This document shows, piece after piece, positions 15,257 to 23,471 of a DNA stretch of 37,219 bases. Numbering within the stretch: the stretch's first letter is position 1; every line of letters begins with the position of its first letter. The translations under genes and the position numbers were made by a program. The notes under the pieces were generated by a model. That model worked only from the letters and a program-made list of their open reading frames with translations. It had not been told where the DNA came from and did no database searches. Source of the stretch: Clostridiales bacterium (GTDB taxonomy: Bacteria > Bacillota > Clostridia > Lachnospirales > WQUN01); contig JAISGK010000050.1 of the NCBI GenBank assembly GCA_031263155.1, positions 1 to 37,219 on the forward strand, written 5' to 3'.

Positions 15257-16432
15257 TTATTCTAAACAGGGAATCTCAACATCAATCTCTTTACCCGCCA
15301 ACGCGGATTTGGCTATACCGTCTATGATGGCCTGGTTATATATAATCTGACTGGATGGCACGGGAGCGCTGCCGCCATTTTTCACGGCGTCAAGGAAACT
15401 TCTGATCTTTTGGTAAAACAATCCCTTTTGCCATGTTTCATCAATAATGGGAATCTCTGTTTCTACACCAAGACCCTCAATATCAGTGTACAATTTCATT
15501 GGGCCGCCGACAGAGCCGTTCCAGCACTCGGTGGATGGAATACGCAAGCTGCCGTTTGTACCCATGATGATCGTGTCTCCAGGTGTGTCCAAATTCATAG
15601 CCCACGCAATCCTAAAGTCTAGGATAATGTCGCCCTCAAGGCGCACAAAGGCCGCCGCGAAGTCGTCAACTCCAAAGAGCTTTGCGTAATGCGCCGGCTT
15701 GCCCTCGCTGGTAAAATACTTGGGGGAATTGCCAAAAAAGCTAGACTTGTATCCGCTGACGGTAAGCGGCTTGGGATAGCCGATGGCGTTAAGCACCATG
15801 TCGAGAGAATAGCAGCCAATATCGCCCAACGCGCCGATGCCGCCCGTCTCTTTTTCGATAAAAGTAGTGCCAAACGGGGTGGGAATACCTCTGCGTCTGC
15901 CGCCGCCGGTTTGAATGTAATATATCTTACCCAAGGTTCCGCTTTCGCAGATTTGCTTAATAAGTTTCATGTTGGCGTCAAAGCGCGGCTGGAAGCCTAT
16001 GCTGAGCACCTTGCCGCTTGCCTTTTCGGCTTTCACAATCTCCGCAGCTTCTTCTATGGTAACGCACATGGGCTTTTCAAGTAGCACATTAACGCCTTTT
16101 TCCAGCGCGTAGATGGCACAGGGGGCATGCTGGGCGTTGTATGTACAAACGCTGACCGCGTCCAAGTCTTCATTGTCAAGCAATTCTTTGTGGCTGGGGT
16201 AGCAACGCGCGCCCTCAATGCCGTTCGCTTTAAAGAACGCTTCCGCCTTGCCGGGTATAAGGTCTGCGCCCGCTATAATCTCCACATCGGGCATTTTTTT
16301 GTACTCTATTATGTGCGACCCGGCAATCCAGCCTGTTCCAATAATACCTACGCGCAACTTTTTTGAGGTATCGATAATATCGTCTTCGTTTTTGCCGGCG
16401 TTGTTGGGATTAAGGGCGTCCATTTCGGACAT
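15257..16432 (-). CDS. Gfo/Idh/MocA-family NAD(P)-dependent oxidoreductase
   Basis: This 391-residue protein has an N-terminal Rossmann fold with GIIGTGWIAGSH (residues 30-41) and the family's EKPMCVTIEEA motif, whose lysine sits in the active site. The C-terminal alpha/beta domain carries GGIGALGDIGCYSLDM, which supplies the conserved histidine-region loop. Members oxidise sugars, inositols or sugar derivatives; the substrate cannot be told from sequence. The first ~25 residues (MSEMDALNPNN...) are an extra tail ahead of the Rossmann domain. It is monocistronic, with AGGAGG before the ATG. A sugar role would fit the GH172-type gene at the other end, but they are far apart. Confidence 0.88.
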   Translation of the reverse strand: MSEMDALNPNNAGKNEDDIIDTSKKLRVGIIGTGWIAGSHIIEYKKMPDVEIIAGADLIPGKAEAFFKANGIEGARCYPSHKELLDNEDLDAVSVCTYNAQHAPCAIYALEKGVNVLLEKPMCVTIEEAAEIVKAEKASGKVLSIGFQPRFDANMKLIKQICESGTLGKIYYIQTGGGRRRGIPTPFGTTFIEKETGGIGALGDIGCYSLDMVLNAIGYPKPLTVSGYKSSFFGNSPKYFTSEGKPAHYAKLFGVDDFAAAFVRLEGDIILDFRIAWAMNLDTPGDTIIMGTNGSLRIPSTECWNGSVGGPMKLYTDIEGLGVETEIPIIDETWQKGLFYQKIRSFLDAVKNGGSAPVPSSQIIYNQAIIDGIAKSALAGKEIDVEIPCLE

Positions 16433-16520
16433 GGCAATTCCTCCTGTTCGTTTGCTTATTATTGATTTGTTTCGATCGCATTATATCACAACCGTTTAGC
16501 ATTGTATAGGTATGGCAACA

Positions 16521-17342
16521 CTATTTTAAGCACGCGTTTACCGCCTCTGCCACGGCATATTCAAACCTGTTTTTCTGGAGCGATTGCACACCCTTTATGG
16601 TCATGCCTCCGGGACTGCACACGCGGTCTATCATCTCCCATGGATGAGCGGGCGCGTCGCCTTGGGAGGTCGCGAGCAATTGCTCCGCGCTGCCTTCTAC
16701 ACTCGCAGCGGCTATTTTAAGTGCGGTTTCTTTCTTCATGCCATGTAAAACCGCCGCTCGCGCCAGCGCGTCAATGTACATATATGTGTATGCCGGGGCG
16801 CAACCCGCCAGCGCAGTAAAAATGTTAAACTCACTCTCATCAAGTTCATGCGCCTGACCTATCGCTTCCAAAAAATCGAATCGGCGCAATAATTCACCAG
16901 CGGGATATAATTTCGCTAAAGCGGCGTTGATGGCGTATGCCGTGACCGCGCGTCCGATCGCCGCGTTGAGATTGCTCATCACACGCATAATCGGGGTGTT
17001 GGCGTCCAGATATTCCTCTAGGCGATCGATCGGCACGTCCGCCGCCATGGAGACCACTACATGCTCACCCTTGCCTTTATCAACACGAGCCGCCTGTTGA
17101 ATCGCGGCGCATACATCTTTAACGTCCTTTGGCTTTACGCCGATTAGTATCACTTGAGCAAAATCCACTATATCCGCAATGCTTGCGCAAGCGCCCACGC
17201 CGTAGGTTTTTGTCACGTAATCAAGTCGAGCCTCACTGTTATCGCACACCCGTACATCTTGCGGCGTTATTATATTTGCCTTGAGGCATCCTTGTAAAAT
17301 CGCGCCCGCCATATTGCCGCAACCTATAAAACCATAATTCAT
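16521..17342 (-). CDS. proC: Pyrroline-5-carboxylate reductase
   Basis: This 273-residue protein is the standard ProC length. The N-terminus MNYGFIGCGNMAGAIL is the NAD(P)H-binding glycine motif. ILIGVKPKDVKDV is typical of the second strand-helix, and the C-terminal signature appears as VCSPGGMTIKGVQSLQ, close to the usual SPGGTT. It reduces pyrroline-5-carboxylate to proline, the last step of proline synthesis, in the cytoplasm. No other proline genes are nearby. It is divergent from darA, whose promoter lies in the 150-bp gap. Confidence 0.93.
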   Translation of the reverse strand: MNYGFIGCGNMAGAILQGCLKANIITPQDVRVCDNSEARLDYVTKTYGVGACASIADIVDFAQVILIGVKPKDVKDVCAAIQQAARVDKGKGEHVVVSMAADVPIDRLEEYLDANTPIMRVMSNLNAAIGRAVTAYAINAALAKLYPAGELLRRFDFLEAIGQAHELDESEFNIFTALAGCAPAYTYMYIDALARAAVLHGMKKETALKIAAASVEGSAEQLLATSQGDAPAHPWEMIDRVCSPGGMTIKGVQSLQKNRFEYAVAEAVNACLK

Positions 17343-17423
17343 ACAGATCTGCTCCCCGTCAAAAATATATTAACATGATATCCGGCGAAACGTGAATTGT
17401 CAACGCGAGCGCAAAACTCCAGC

Positions 17424-17452
17424 TTGCGGTATGGCTTGCGCTATGTTATGAT
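17424..17452 (+). promoter_or_regulatory. Promoter of the darA-yaaR-holB-ricT cluster
   Basis: TTGCGG (17424-17429) and TATGAT (17447-17452) are 17 bp apart. Transcription would start near 17460, just ahead of the AGGAGGT site (17474-17480) and the darA ATG. Confidence 0.55.
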
Positions 17453-17489
17453 GAACATAAGCGAAAGTATCTTAGGAGGTCTTGTTGTG

Positions 17490-17819
17490 ATGAAACTGGT
17501 AATGGCTATTATTCATGATGAGGACGCGTTTCACATTATGGATATTTTGAATGAAAAAGGCTACTCGGTTACTAAGTTGGCGAGTACCGGCGGCTTTTTG
17601 CGCGCGGGCAACACGACTTTGATATGCGGTGTTTCGGAAGAACGTATCCCCGAGCTTGTAGAGATTATTGAAAAGAAGTGCAAAAGTCGCAAACAAATAA
17701 CCAGCGTTAACTCCATGCACATTAACAGCACCGAAAGCTATGTGCCCTACCCCGTAGAAGTCACCGTCGGCGGCGCGACTATTTTTGTGCTTAACGTGGA
17801 AGACTTTAAAAAGGTATAA
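17490..17819 (+). CDS. darA: Cyclic di-AMP receptor DarA/PstA (YaaQ)
   Basis: This 110-residue PII-like protein aligns end to end with Bacillus DarA (109 residues). MKLVMAIIHDEDA starts the first strand; TKLASTGGFLRAGNTTL is the T-loop-like region that lines the c-di-AMP pocket, and the C-terminal EVTVGGATIFVLNVE closes the fold. It binds the second messenger c-di-AMP as a trimer; its output is still unclear. The frame is open 93 bases further upstream, but AGGAGGT nine bases before ATG 17490 fixes the start. It is first in the cluster also seen in Bacillus (yaaQ-yaaR-holB-yaaT). Confidence 0.93.
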   Translation: MKLVMAIIHDEDAFHIMDILNEKGYSVTKLASTGGFLRAGNTTLICGVSEERIPELVEIIEKKCKSRKQITSVNSMHINSTESYVPYPVEVTVGGATIFVLNVEDFKKV

Positions 17820-17872
17820 CAGGCTGTAGTGTTAGAGATGTCTATGAGAAGGCGCGAGAATTATGAAATGCG

Positions 17873-17884
17873 TTAACGCGTTAA
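17873..17884. other. 12-bp perfect palindrome TTAACGCGTTAA, site 1
   Basis: It lies in the darA-yaaR gap, 25 bp before the yaaR start. The same palindrome is found in the tRNA-Val leader (20589-20600). It could be a protein-binding site or chance; nothing identifies a binder. Confidence 0.4.
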
Positions 17885-17908
17885 TACTTGCAATCTTAGA
17901 GGCGTGCG

Positions 17909-18349
17909 ATGTCAGTTAGAGTATCTTCGGCGGCTCCCATAGCGGAGCCATTTGTTATTAAACGCCACGAGCCGGCGGCGGAGCAAAATTTCGATTTTAC
18001 ATTAAACAGACTTAGTGATGAAGGGCTTGCGGATAGGCTTAACACTTTGCTTGGCAACATTGCGGAAGAAGGCAACCGCTTGGCGGAGCGTATGGACATT
18101 CGCGACATGCGTCAGTATCGGCGGCTCGTGAGCAATTTTATGAACGAAGTGGTGACACACTCGCACGAATTTAGCCGCGAGAATTTTTTGGATAAACGGG
18201 GGCGCCATAGGGTCTACGGCATTGTAAAATTGGTGAACGAGGATCTAGACGCCCTTGCGAAAAATCTGCTAAGCGCTGAAAAGGATCGCATATCGGTGTT
18301 GGATACGGTAGATGAGATACGAGGGTTGCTGCTTGATCTGATTGCGTGA
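17909..18349 (+). CDS. yaaR: YaaR family protein (DUF327)
   Basis: This 146-residue, mostly helical and highly charged protein has the YaaR core: LADRLNTLLGNIAEEGNRL, then the RDMRQYRRLVSNFMNEVV stretch, and REN-FLDKRGRHRVYGIVK near residue 95. The family has no assigned biochemical role; it is kept between darA and holB across Bacillota. The first ~35 residues are variable, as in relatives. AGAGGCG lies ahead of the ATG. It is transcribed with darA. Confidence 0.88.
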   Translation: MSVRVSSAAPIAEPFVIKRHEPAAEQNFDFTLNRLSDEGLADRLNTLLGNIAEEGNRLAERMDIRDMRQYRRLVSNFMNEVVTHSHEFSRENFLDKRGRHRVYGIVKLVNEDLDALAKNLLSAEKDRISVLDTVDEIRGLLLDLIA

Positions 18350-18451
18350 AACATTGGTGTCAAAACGTAAAAAGCGATGAGGTTTTTAGAGGAGGCGGAT
18401 AAGGATCGCGAGATCCACATTATTCGCCCCTGTGTATAATTGGGGTATGCT

Positions 18452-19531
18452 ATGGCATTTTTCAAAAATATTTACGGACACGACAGAATAGCGCGCAGTC
18501 TGCGCCAGTCCATCGCGAATAATCGCCTGTCGCACGCGCTCATATTCGACGGCGAAGAGGGTATTGGTAAAACGACCATGGCAAACGCCCTGGCACAGAC
18601 TCTGCAATGCGAGCGGCGAATGATAAATCCCGGCAGGGAGGATATGTCCGGCACGGACATATCCTATGACGCGAACACGCCCAATATCGATCCCACCATG
18701 ATTAACGCTGATACATTGGACGCGTGCGGTCATTGCGTCTCATGCAGAGCGTTTCAAAACAACAATCATCCCGATGTGATACATGTACGCGCGGAAAAAA
18801 AATCCATCGGCATAGATGATGTGCGCGAGCAAATAAACCGCCAAACCCAAAGTAAGCCCTATCGTTATAGGTATAAAATTTTTATAATTCATCGTGCCGA
18901 CACCATGACAGTTCAGGCGCAAAACGCAATATTAAAAACCTTGGAAGAGCCGCCAAGCTTTGCGATTTTTATCCTCCTGTCCGAAAATATCAATGCTTTT
19001 TTGCCAACGCTGATATCGCGATGCGTAGTGTTTCGATTTAAACCGCTACCTGTTCCGCTGGTTAAAGAATATCTCGTCGATCATGGAATGGAAGATGAAC
19101 GCGCTGACTTTTACTCAATTTTTTCGCAGGGTAATATTGGCGGCGCGCTCAAGCTCTCGCAGTCCGAAACGTTTCTGGAAATGCGCGAGACTGTGATTGG
19201 CATGGCTCAATCGTTGCGCCGAAGCGACTTGCCCGAAGCGTTTGCCAGGTTTGCTACGCTGGACGCCTTTAAGGACAATATACAAGGGTTGTTGGATCTC
19301 TTTCTTTTATGGTATCGCGATGTTATAATAGTTAAGCAAACTGACAATAACTACCTGCTAATACAAAAGGACAAGGCGTCGGAGATATATGCGGAAGCGC
19401 AAGCCACAGCGCTAGAGGTGTTATGCGCCAAGTTCGACGCGGTTTGGCAAGCCAAGCGTCATTTGATGCAAAACGGTAATTTTCAGCTTTCTCTGGAGAT
19501 GATGCTGCTTAAGATGAGAGGATATAGTTAG
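18452..19531 (+). CDS. holB: DNA polymerase III delta-prime subunit
   Basis: This 359-residue AAA+ clamp-loader subunit opens with FFKNIYGHDRIARSLRQSI and has the P-loop GEEGIGKTT (residues 34-42). The zinc module CGHCVSCRAF with NHPDV follows, then the sensor region VQAQNAILKTLEEPPS and SRCVVFRF. It loads the beta clamp at replication forks. Between the first zinc cysteine (LQC) and CGHC there are about 40 residues (NPGREDMSGTDIS...), where relatives have around ten, so this protein carries an insertion. The frame extends four codons upstream to a TTG, but ATG 18452 has GGGGT at the right distance. Confidence 0.9.
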   Translation: MAFFKNIYGHDRIARSLRQSIANNRLSHALIFDGEEGIGKTTMANALAQTLQCERRMINPGREDMSGTDISYDANTPNIDPTMINADTLDACGHCVSCRAFQNNNHPDVIHVRAEKKSIGIDDVREQINRQTQSKPYRYRYKIFIIHRADTMTVQAQNAILKTLEEPPSFAIFILLSENINAFLPTLISRCVVFRFKPLPVPLVKEYLVDHGMEDERADFYSIFSQGNIGGALKLSQSETFLEMRETVIGMAQSLRRSDLPEAFARFATLDAFKDNIQGLLDLFLLWYRDVIIVKQTDNNYLLIQKDKASEIYAEAQATALEVLCAKFDAVWQAKRHLMQNGNFQLSLEMMLLKMRGYS

Positions 19532-19578
19532 AAAGGAGGACGATACCAAAAACTCGCAATCAGCATAGAAAGGTTTTG

Positions 19579-20469
19579 GTGAAAGAATACTTGGTATCGG
19601 TTACAATGGTAGACATAGTAGGCGTCCGCTTTAAAAAAGTCGGAAAGATATATTATTTTGAACCAGGTGACTTGCAGTTAGAACGCGGACAAGGTGTGAT
19701 AGTAGAAACGGCCCGGGGGATAGAGTACGGCACGGTTGACATCGCTCGCCGACCCGAGGCGGAAGAGAACGTTGTGTTGCCGCTAAAACAAGTAATACGC
19801 GTCGCGACAGAAGAAGACATGGAGCGGCTGGCCCAAAACAAAGAGCGAGAGCGGGAATCGATCGAGGTATGCGCAGAAAAGATCAAGAATCAAGGCTTGG
19901 ACATGAAGCTTGTAGACGTGGAACTTACGTTTGATCAAAGTAAAATCATCTTTTACTTTACTTCAGACGGAAGGGTAGACTTTAGAGAACTGGTGAAAGA
20001 GCTGGCGGGGGTGTTCCGCATCCGCATAGAGCTGCGGCAGATAGGGGTGCGCGACGAAGCCAAGATAATGAATGGCATAGGTATTTGCGGTAGAACTTTG
20101 TGTTGCGCGACCTTTTTGGGCGATTTTCAACCTGTATCCATTCGTATGGCGAAGGAGCAGAGTCTGTCGCTAAACCCTACGAAGATAAGCGGCGTGTGCG
20201 GGCGGCTTATGTGTTGCCTAAAGTATGAGGAAGATGTGTATGAATATCTTAACCGCGACATGCCGAGCGTGGGCGATATAATAAGAACGCCCGACGGAGA
20301 GGGAGAGATACTTGCGCTTAATGTACTGCGCCAAGTGGTAAAGGCGGCAGTACGCAAAAAGGCGGGCGACGACACCACTGTTGGCTTTTATGCCCTGCCA
20401 GAAATAACGGTCATAGAAAAAACAGCCATAGAAAGACGGGTGGCCGACAGCACGGGTTCTCGTTTATAG
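19579..20469 (+). CDS. ricT: RicT/YaaT, PSP1-domain subunit of the Ric (Y) complex
   Basis: This protein of about 297 residues has the PSP1 C-terminal domain. The cysteine pattern of RicT is complete: GICGRTLCCATFLG near residue 170 and GVCGRLMCCLKYE near residue 205. In Bacillus these cysteines help hold 4Fe-4S clusters in the RicA-RicF-RicT complex, which directs RNase Y maturation of mRNAs and affects sporulation and competence. Bacillus YaaT begins at the position matching Met in MVDIVGVRFKKVG (ATG 19606), but that ATG has no ribosome binding site. GTG 19579 has GAAAGG ahead and is used here; the true start may be either. Confidence 0.9.
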   Translation: MKEYLVSVTMVDIVGVRFKKVGKIYYFEPGDLQLERGQGVIVETARGIEYGTVDIARRPEAEENVVLPLKQVIRVATEEDMERLAQNKERERESIEVCAEKIKNQGLDMKLVDVELTFDQSKIIFYFTSDGRVDFRELVKELAGVFRIRIELRQIGVRDEAKIMNGIGICGRTLCCATFLGDFQPVSIRMAKEQSLSLNPTKISGVCGRLMCCLKYEEDVYEYLNRDMPSVGDIIRTPDGEGEILALNVLRQVVKAAVRKKAGDDTTVGFYALPEITVIEKTAIERRVADSTGSRL

Positions 20470-20474
20470 CTCAA

Positions 20475-20513
20475 AATAAAACAGACGCTCTTCCCGAACG
20501 CGTCTGTTTTATT
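20475..20513. terminator. Strong bidirectional terminator between ricT and tRNA-Val
   Basis: AATAAAACAGACGC (20475-20488) pairs perfectly with GCGTCTGTTTTATT (20500-20513) around an 11-nt loop. The T-rich and A-rich arms let it end both the ricT transcript and the oppositely directed tRNA, whose 3' end is 2 bp away. Confidence 0.9.
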
Positions 20514-20514
20514 A

Positions 20515-20587
20515 TGGGCGGTGAGGGACTCAAACCCACGACTTCCACCACGTCAAGATGGCACTCTATCAACTGAGTTAACCGCCC
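20515..20587 (-). tRNA. tRNA-Val (anticodon GAC)
   Basis: The cloverleaf folds on the minus strand. The acceptor GGGCGGT/ACCGCCC is perfect, the D stem is ACTC/GAGT, and the anticodon stem CCATC/GGTGG has one G-U pair and loop TTGACGT, so the anticodon is GAC (Val). The T arm is GTGGG-TTTGAGT-CCCTC with one T-T mismatch. The discriminator is A and CCA is not encoded. Unusual points: position 19 is A where G is near-universal, and position 56 is T where C is near-universal. Together they restore a Watson-Crick pair between the D and T loops. It sits between ricT and the recombinase gene, in an otherwise conserved gene order. Confidence 0.88.
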
Positions 20588-20613
20588 GTTAACGCGTTAA
20601 CCGCCTGTTAACG
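20588..20613 (-). repeat. tRNA leader with palindrome and duplicated tRNA 5' end
   Basis: Directly upstream of the tRNA is the perfect palindrome GTTAACGCGTTAAC (20588-20601). Next to it, on the minus strand, is AGGCGGTTAAC, an almost exact copy of the first eleven bases of the mature tRNA (GGGCGGTTAAC). Confidence 0.7.
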
Positions 20614-20618
20614 CGCTT

Positions 20619-20647
20619 ATTATAAATCATACAAGAGAAAAATACAA
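20619..20647 (-). promoter_or_regulatory. Promoter of tRNA-Val
   Basis: On the minus strand TTGTAT (20647-20642) and a perfect TATAAT (20624-20619) are 17 bp apart. They lie about 32 bp ahead of the mature 5' end, which leaves a short leader for RNase P. Confidence 0.65.
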
Positions 20648-20683
20648 CCCCTTGGATGTAAAAAACTCTTGGTACATTTTCCT

Positions 20684-21316
<633 letters not shown>

Positions 21317-21650
21317 TTAGAATGATTTTTGGCATAAAAATACCCGCGTGAGAAAGAGAATCGCTCTCTCTTAACCGCAGGCGCCATGTGGATTGAATTA
21401 TTCCCCAATAGGAGTTATTGCCATTATGATTCCTTTATCATGTTGATAATTATCATACTGATAAGCTGAGTTACCGTGTCTCTTCCAAGCTATATTTGTC
21501 TCGGTTGTTTCAGTCTGTTTTTGATGATATAATTTTTTAACCAGAATGGGAGGCAAGTGTATGGCGTCTAAAGCTGTAGGGCAAAAGAACCCTTGGTAAA
21601 TTGTGCGCCTGTATAATATTTTTGCGAAAATTAAAGGTGAGGGCAAACGT

Positions 21651-22577
21651 ATGCATGGTACTTTATATGTGGTCGCAACTCCAATTGGCAACAGCGAAGA
21701 TATAACCTTTCGCGCCCGACGCATACTTGATGAGGCGGATATAATAGCGGCGGAGGACACCCGCACTACACAAAAGCTGCTCAGAATGCTGGGCATTCGC
21801 AACAAGTTGGTTTCTAACCACAAGTTTAATGAGAAGCGGCAAGTCAATTTTCTTATAGAGCAGTTGTTAGATGGCAAAAACGTCGCTGTTGTATCCGATG
21901 CCGGTACGCCATGCATTTCTGACCCTGGCTCCTTTATCGTAGGCGCGGCCGTATCTGGCGGGATAGATGTAGTCGGCATCAGCGGAGCGTCGGCGACGAT
22001 AACCGCACTGTCCGTGTCTGGCTTTAACTTCACAACGTTCGCGTTTTATGGATTTTGGCCACGTGAGGATAAGGACGCTCGAAAAACCATTCAGCGAATG
22101 ATAGACAGCGACATGAATACTTTTATCTTTTTCGAATCTCCGAAGCGCATATTCAATGCGCTTCGGCTACTCGCGGCCCAGCTGCCAAGCTGTGAGTTGT
22201 GTGTGTGCAACGACATGACGAAAATGTACGAGCGCGTATATCGCGGCTCACCATCAATTGTATATGAAGAATTAGAGGCAAACCCCAATTTCGACAAAGG
22301 CGAATACACAATAGTCATACACGTTACAGATCGGCAAAAAGAACCCGAACCCGATAAGAGGATTTCGCTGGAGGCTCTGCTCATCGACAAAGCCGTAAGA
22401 ACAGGGGATACGATAAAGCGCTCCATCGTAAGCCTGCAAGAAGAATATCGCGGTAAAATATCCAAAAGAGAACTCTACAATGCCGCGCTTCATCTGAAAT
22501 TGCTAATGCCCCGATTATTTCCCTCAACGGTGGAGGACGAAGACGAAGGCCAAGATAACGAGTCAACGACCCCATAG
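21651..22577 (+). CDS. rsmI: 16S rRNA 2'-O-ribose C1402 methyltransferase RsmI
   Basis: This 308-residue tetrapyrrole-methylase-fold SAM enzyme has YVVATPIGNSEDITFRA at the N-terminus, AEDTRTTQKLL, VSDAGTPCISDPG (SAM loop) and FFESPKR, in family order. A C-terminal helical domain (SLEALLIDKAV ... SKRELYNAAL) follows. It methylates C1402 in the decoding centre of 16S rRNA. GGTGAGGG precedes ATG 21651, so the longer in-frame TTG is not used. It completes the darA-to-rsmI order of Bacillota, but is separated here by tRNA-Val and a recombinase. The last codons lie in an inverted repeat (22561-22632). Confidence 0.92.
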   Translation: MHGTLYVVATPIGNSEDITFRARRILDEADIIAAEDTRTTQKLLRMLGIRNKLVSNHKFNEKRQVNFLIEQLLDGKNVAVVSDAGTPCISDPGSFIVGAAVSGGIDVVGISGASATITALSVSGFNFTTFAFYGFWPREDKDARKTIQRMIDSDMNTFIFFESPKRIFNALRLLAAQLPSCELCVCNDMTKMYERVYRGSPSIVYEELEANPNFDKGEYTIVIHVTDRQKEPEPDKRISLEALLIDKAVRTGDTIKRSIVSLQEEYRGKISKRELYNAALHLKLLMPRLFPSTVEDEDEGQDNESTTP

Positions 22578-22653
22578 CTAAAGCCAGGGGCTTGCAAGGA
22601 AGCGGTAGCTTCCATACAAACCCTCGTTGACTACCCTCAGTCCCATAGGGACT
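22561..22653 (-). repeat. Structured segment at the rsmI 3' end, possibly an IS200/IS605-type right end
   Basis: AGTCAACGA (22561-22569) and TCGTTGACT (22624-22632) form outer arms. Inside are an imperfect CCCC...GGGG hairpin (22570-22590) and GGAAGC-GGTA-GCTTCC (22598-22613); AGTCCC-ATA-GGGACT (22639-22653) follows. Read on the minus strand, the CCCCTGGCTTTAGCTATGGGG hairpin recalls the subterminal hairpin of IS200/IS605-type elements. No tnpA or tnpB gene remains in the next 200 bp. The identification rests on memory of such ends. Confidence 0.4.
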
Positions 22654-22712
22654 ACGTTACCCGAGAATGTATAGGCACCCTAGCATAACAATACCTCCTG
22701 CTTCACAGACAC

Positions 22713-22752
22713 AAAAAAGCCAATGAAATCTACCTAAGTAGAAGTCATTAGC
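22713..22752 (-). terminator. Rho-independent terminator for the alarmone synthetase operon
   Basis: On the minus strand GCTAATGA pairs with TCATTGGC (one G-T pair), with an inner TCTAC/GTAGA stem, and six T follow at once. It lies about 100 bp after the synthetase stop codon and faces the right way to end that operon. Confidence 0.8.
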
Positions 22753-22853
22753 TTCAAAAGCAGTTTAGGTTTTCACCAAGGGAGAACTCCATTCCCTGCG
22801 GTAATTCGCAAGATGCAGCCATGGAAGCCACCGCTTGTTCGTCGTGGTGTGGT

Positions 22854-23471
22854 TCATCCCAGCATAGAAGCGTCCAGGTCTTCGCGTATCGCGCTAATTT
22901 CACAATCTAACGCGTAAGCGGCCTCAGCGGCGGAGCACAAGCGGTTCTGCAAATCTGCGGGGATGTTTCGGTTGTATTTATATTTAAGCGAATGTTCTAT
23001 CGTAGCCCAAAAATTCATAGCCATGGTGCGTATCTGAATTTCCGCCGCCACGCGTTTCAGGCCGTCAACAGTCACAACGGGGTAGCTGATGTTAATATGA
23101 TAGCTGCGATAACCGCTGGGTTTGCCCTTGGATATATAATCCATTTCTTCCATGATGTCCAAGTCTGTGCCATCACGCATCCGAACCAATTCGACCACTC
23201 TGTTAATGTCTTCTACAAATCGGCATATTATTCGTATTCCGGCTATATCTTCCAGCTTTTGCGGTATATGTTCGTATTCAATGCCCTTGCGCAATGCCTT
23301 TTCTACTATAGAACTTACACTTTTTACGCGGCCTTCCACATACTCTATGGGGCAGTGAAGGTTTTTGCGATTAAACTCTTTTTTATAAGCTTTAAACTTT
23401 GCTATCAACTCATCTACAGCTTGCTCATATGGCACTAAAAATTCATCCCATTGAATAATCAACGGCCTCAC
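22854..23471 (-). CDS. Small alarmone synthetase (RelQ/YjbM-type GTP pyrophosphokinase)
   Basis: This 205-residue protein has a single RelA/SpoT synthetase domain and no HD hydrolase, TGS or ACT domain, so it can make but not break (p)ppGpp. Family motifs are YVEGRVKSVSSIVEKA, the EDIAGIRIICRF strand, KPSGYRSYHI and EIQIRTMAMNFWATIEHSLKYKY, with the Glu that positions GTP. Length and C-terminal helix (ALDCEISAIREDLD) match RelQ/YjbM. The GTG start overlaps the stop of the M23 gene (GTGA). A TTG three codons later (23462) has better spacing to GGAGAGG and gives a start resembling Bacillus YjbM. Coupling to a peptidase gene is unusual. Confidence 0.88.
   Translation of the reverse strand: MRPLIIQWDEFLVPYEQAVDELIAKFKAYKKEFNRKNLHCPIEYVEGRVKSVSSIVEKALRKGIEYEHIPQKLEDIAGIRIICRFVEDINRVVELVRMRDGTDLDIMEEMDYISKGKPSGYRSYHINISYPVVTVDGLKRVAAEIQIRTMAMNFWATIEHSLKYKYNRNIPADLQNRLCSAAEAAYALDCEISAIREDLDASMLG

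Noticed and set aside
21398-22033. 211-codon minus-strand open frame opposite rsmI
   Set aside because: It is the shadow of a strongly conserved gene. The predicted protein is Ser/Pro-rich without any motif, and its start has no binding site.
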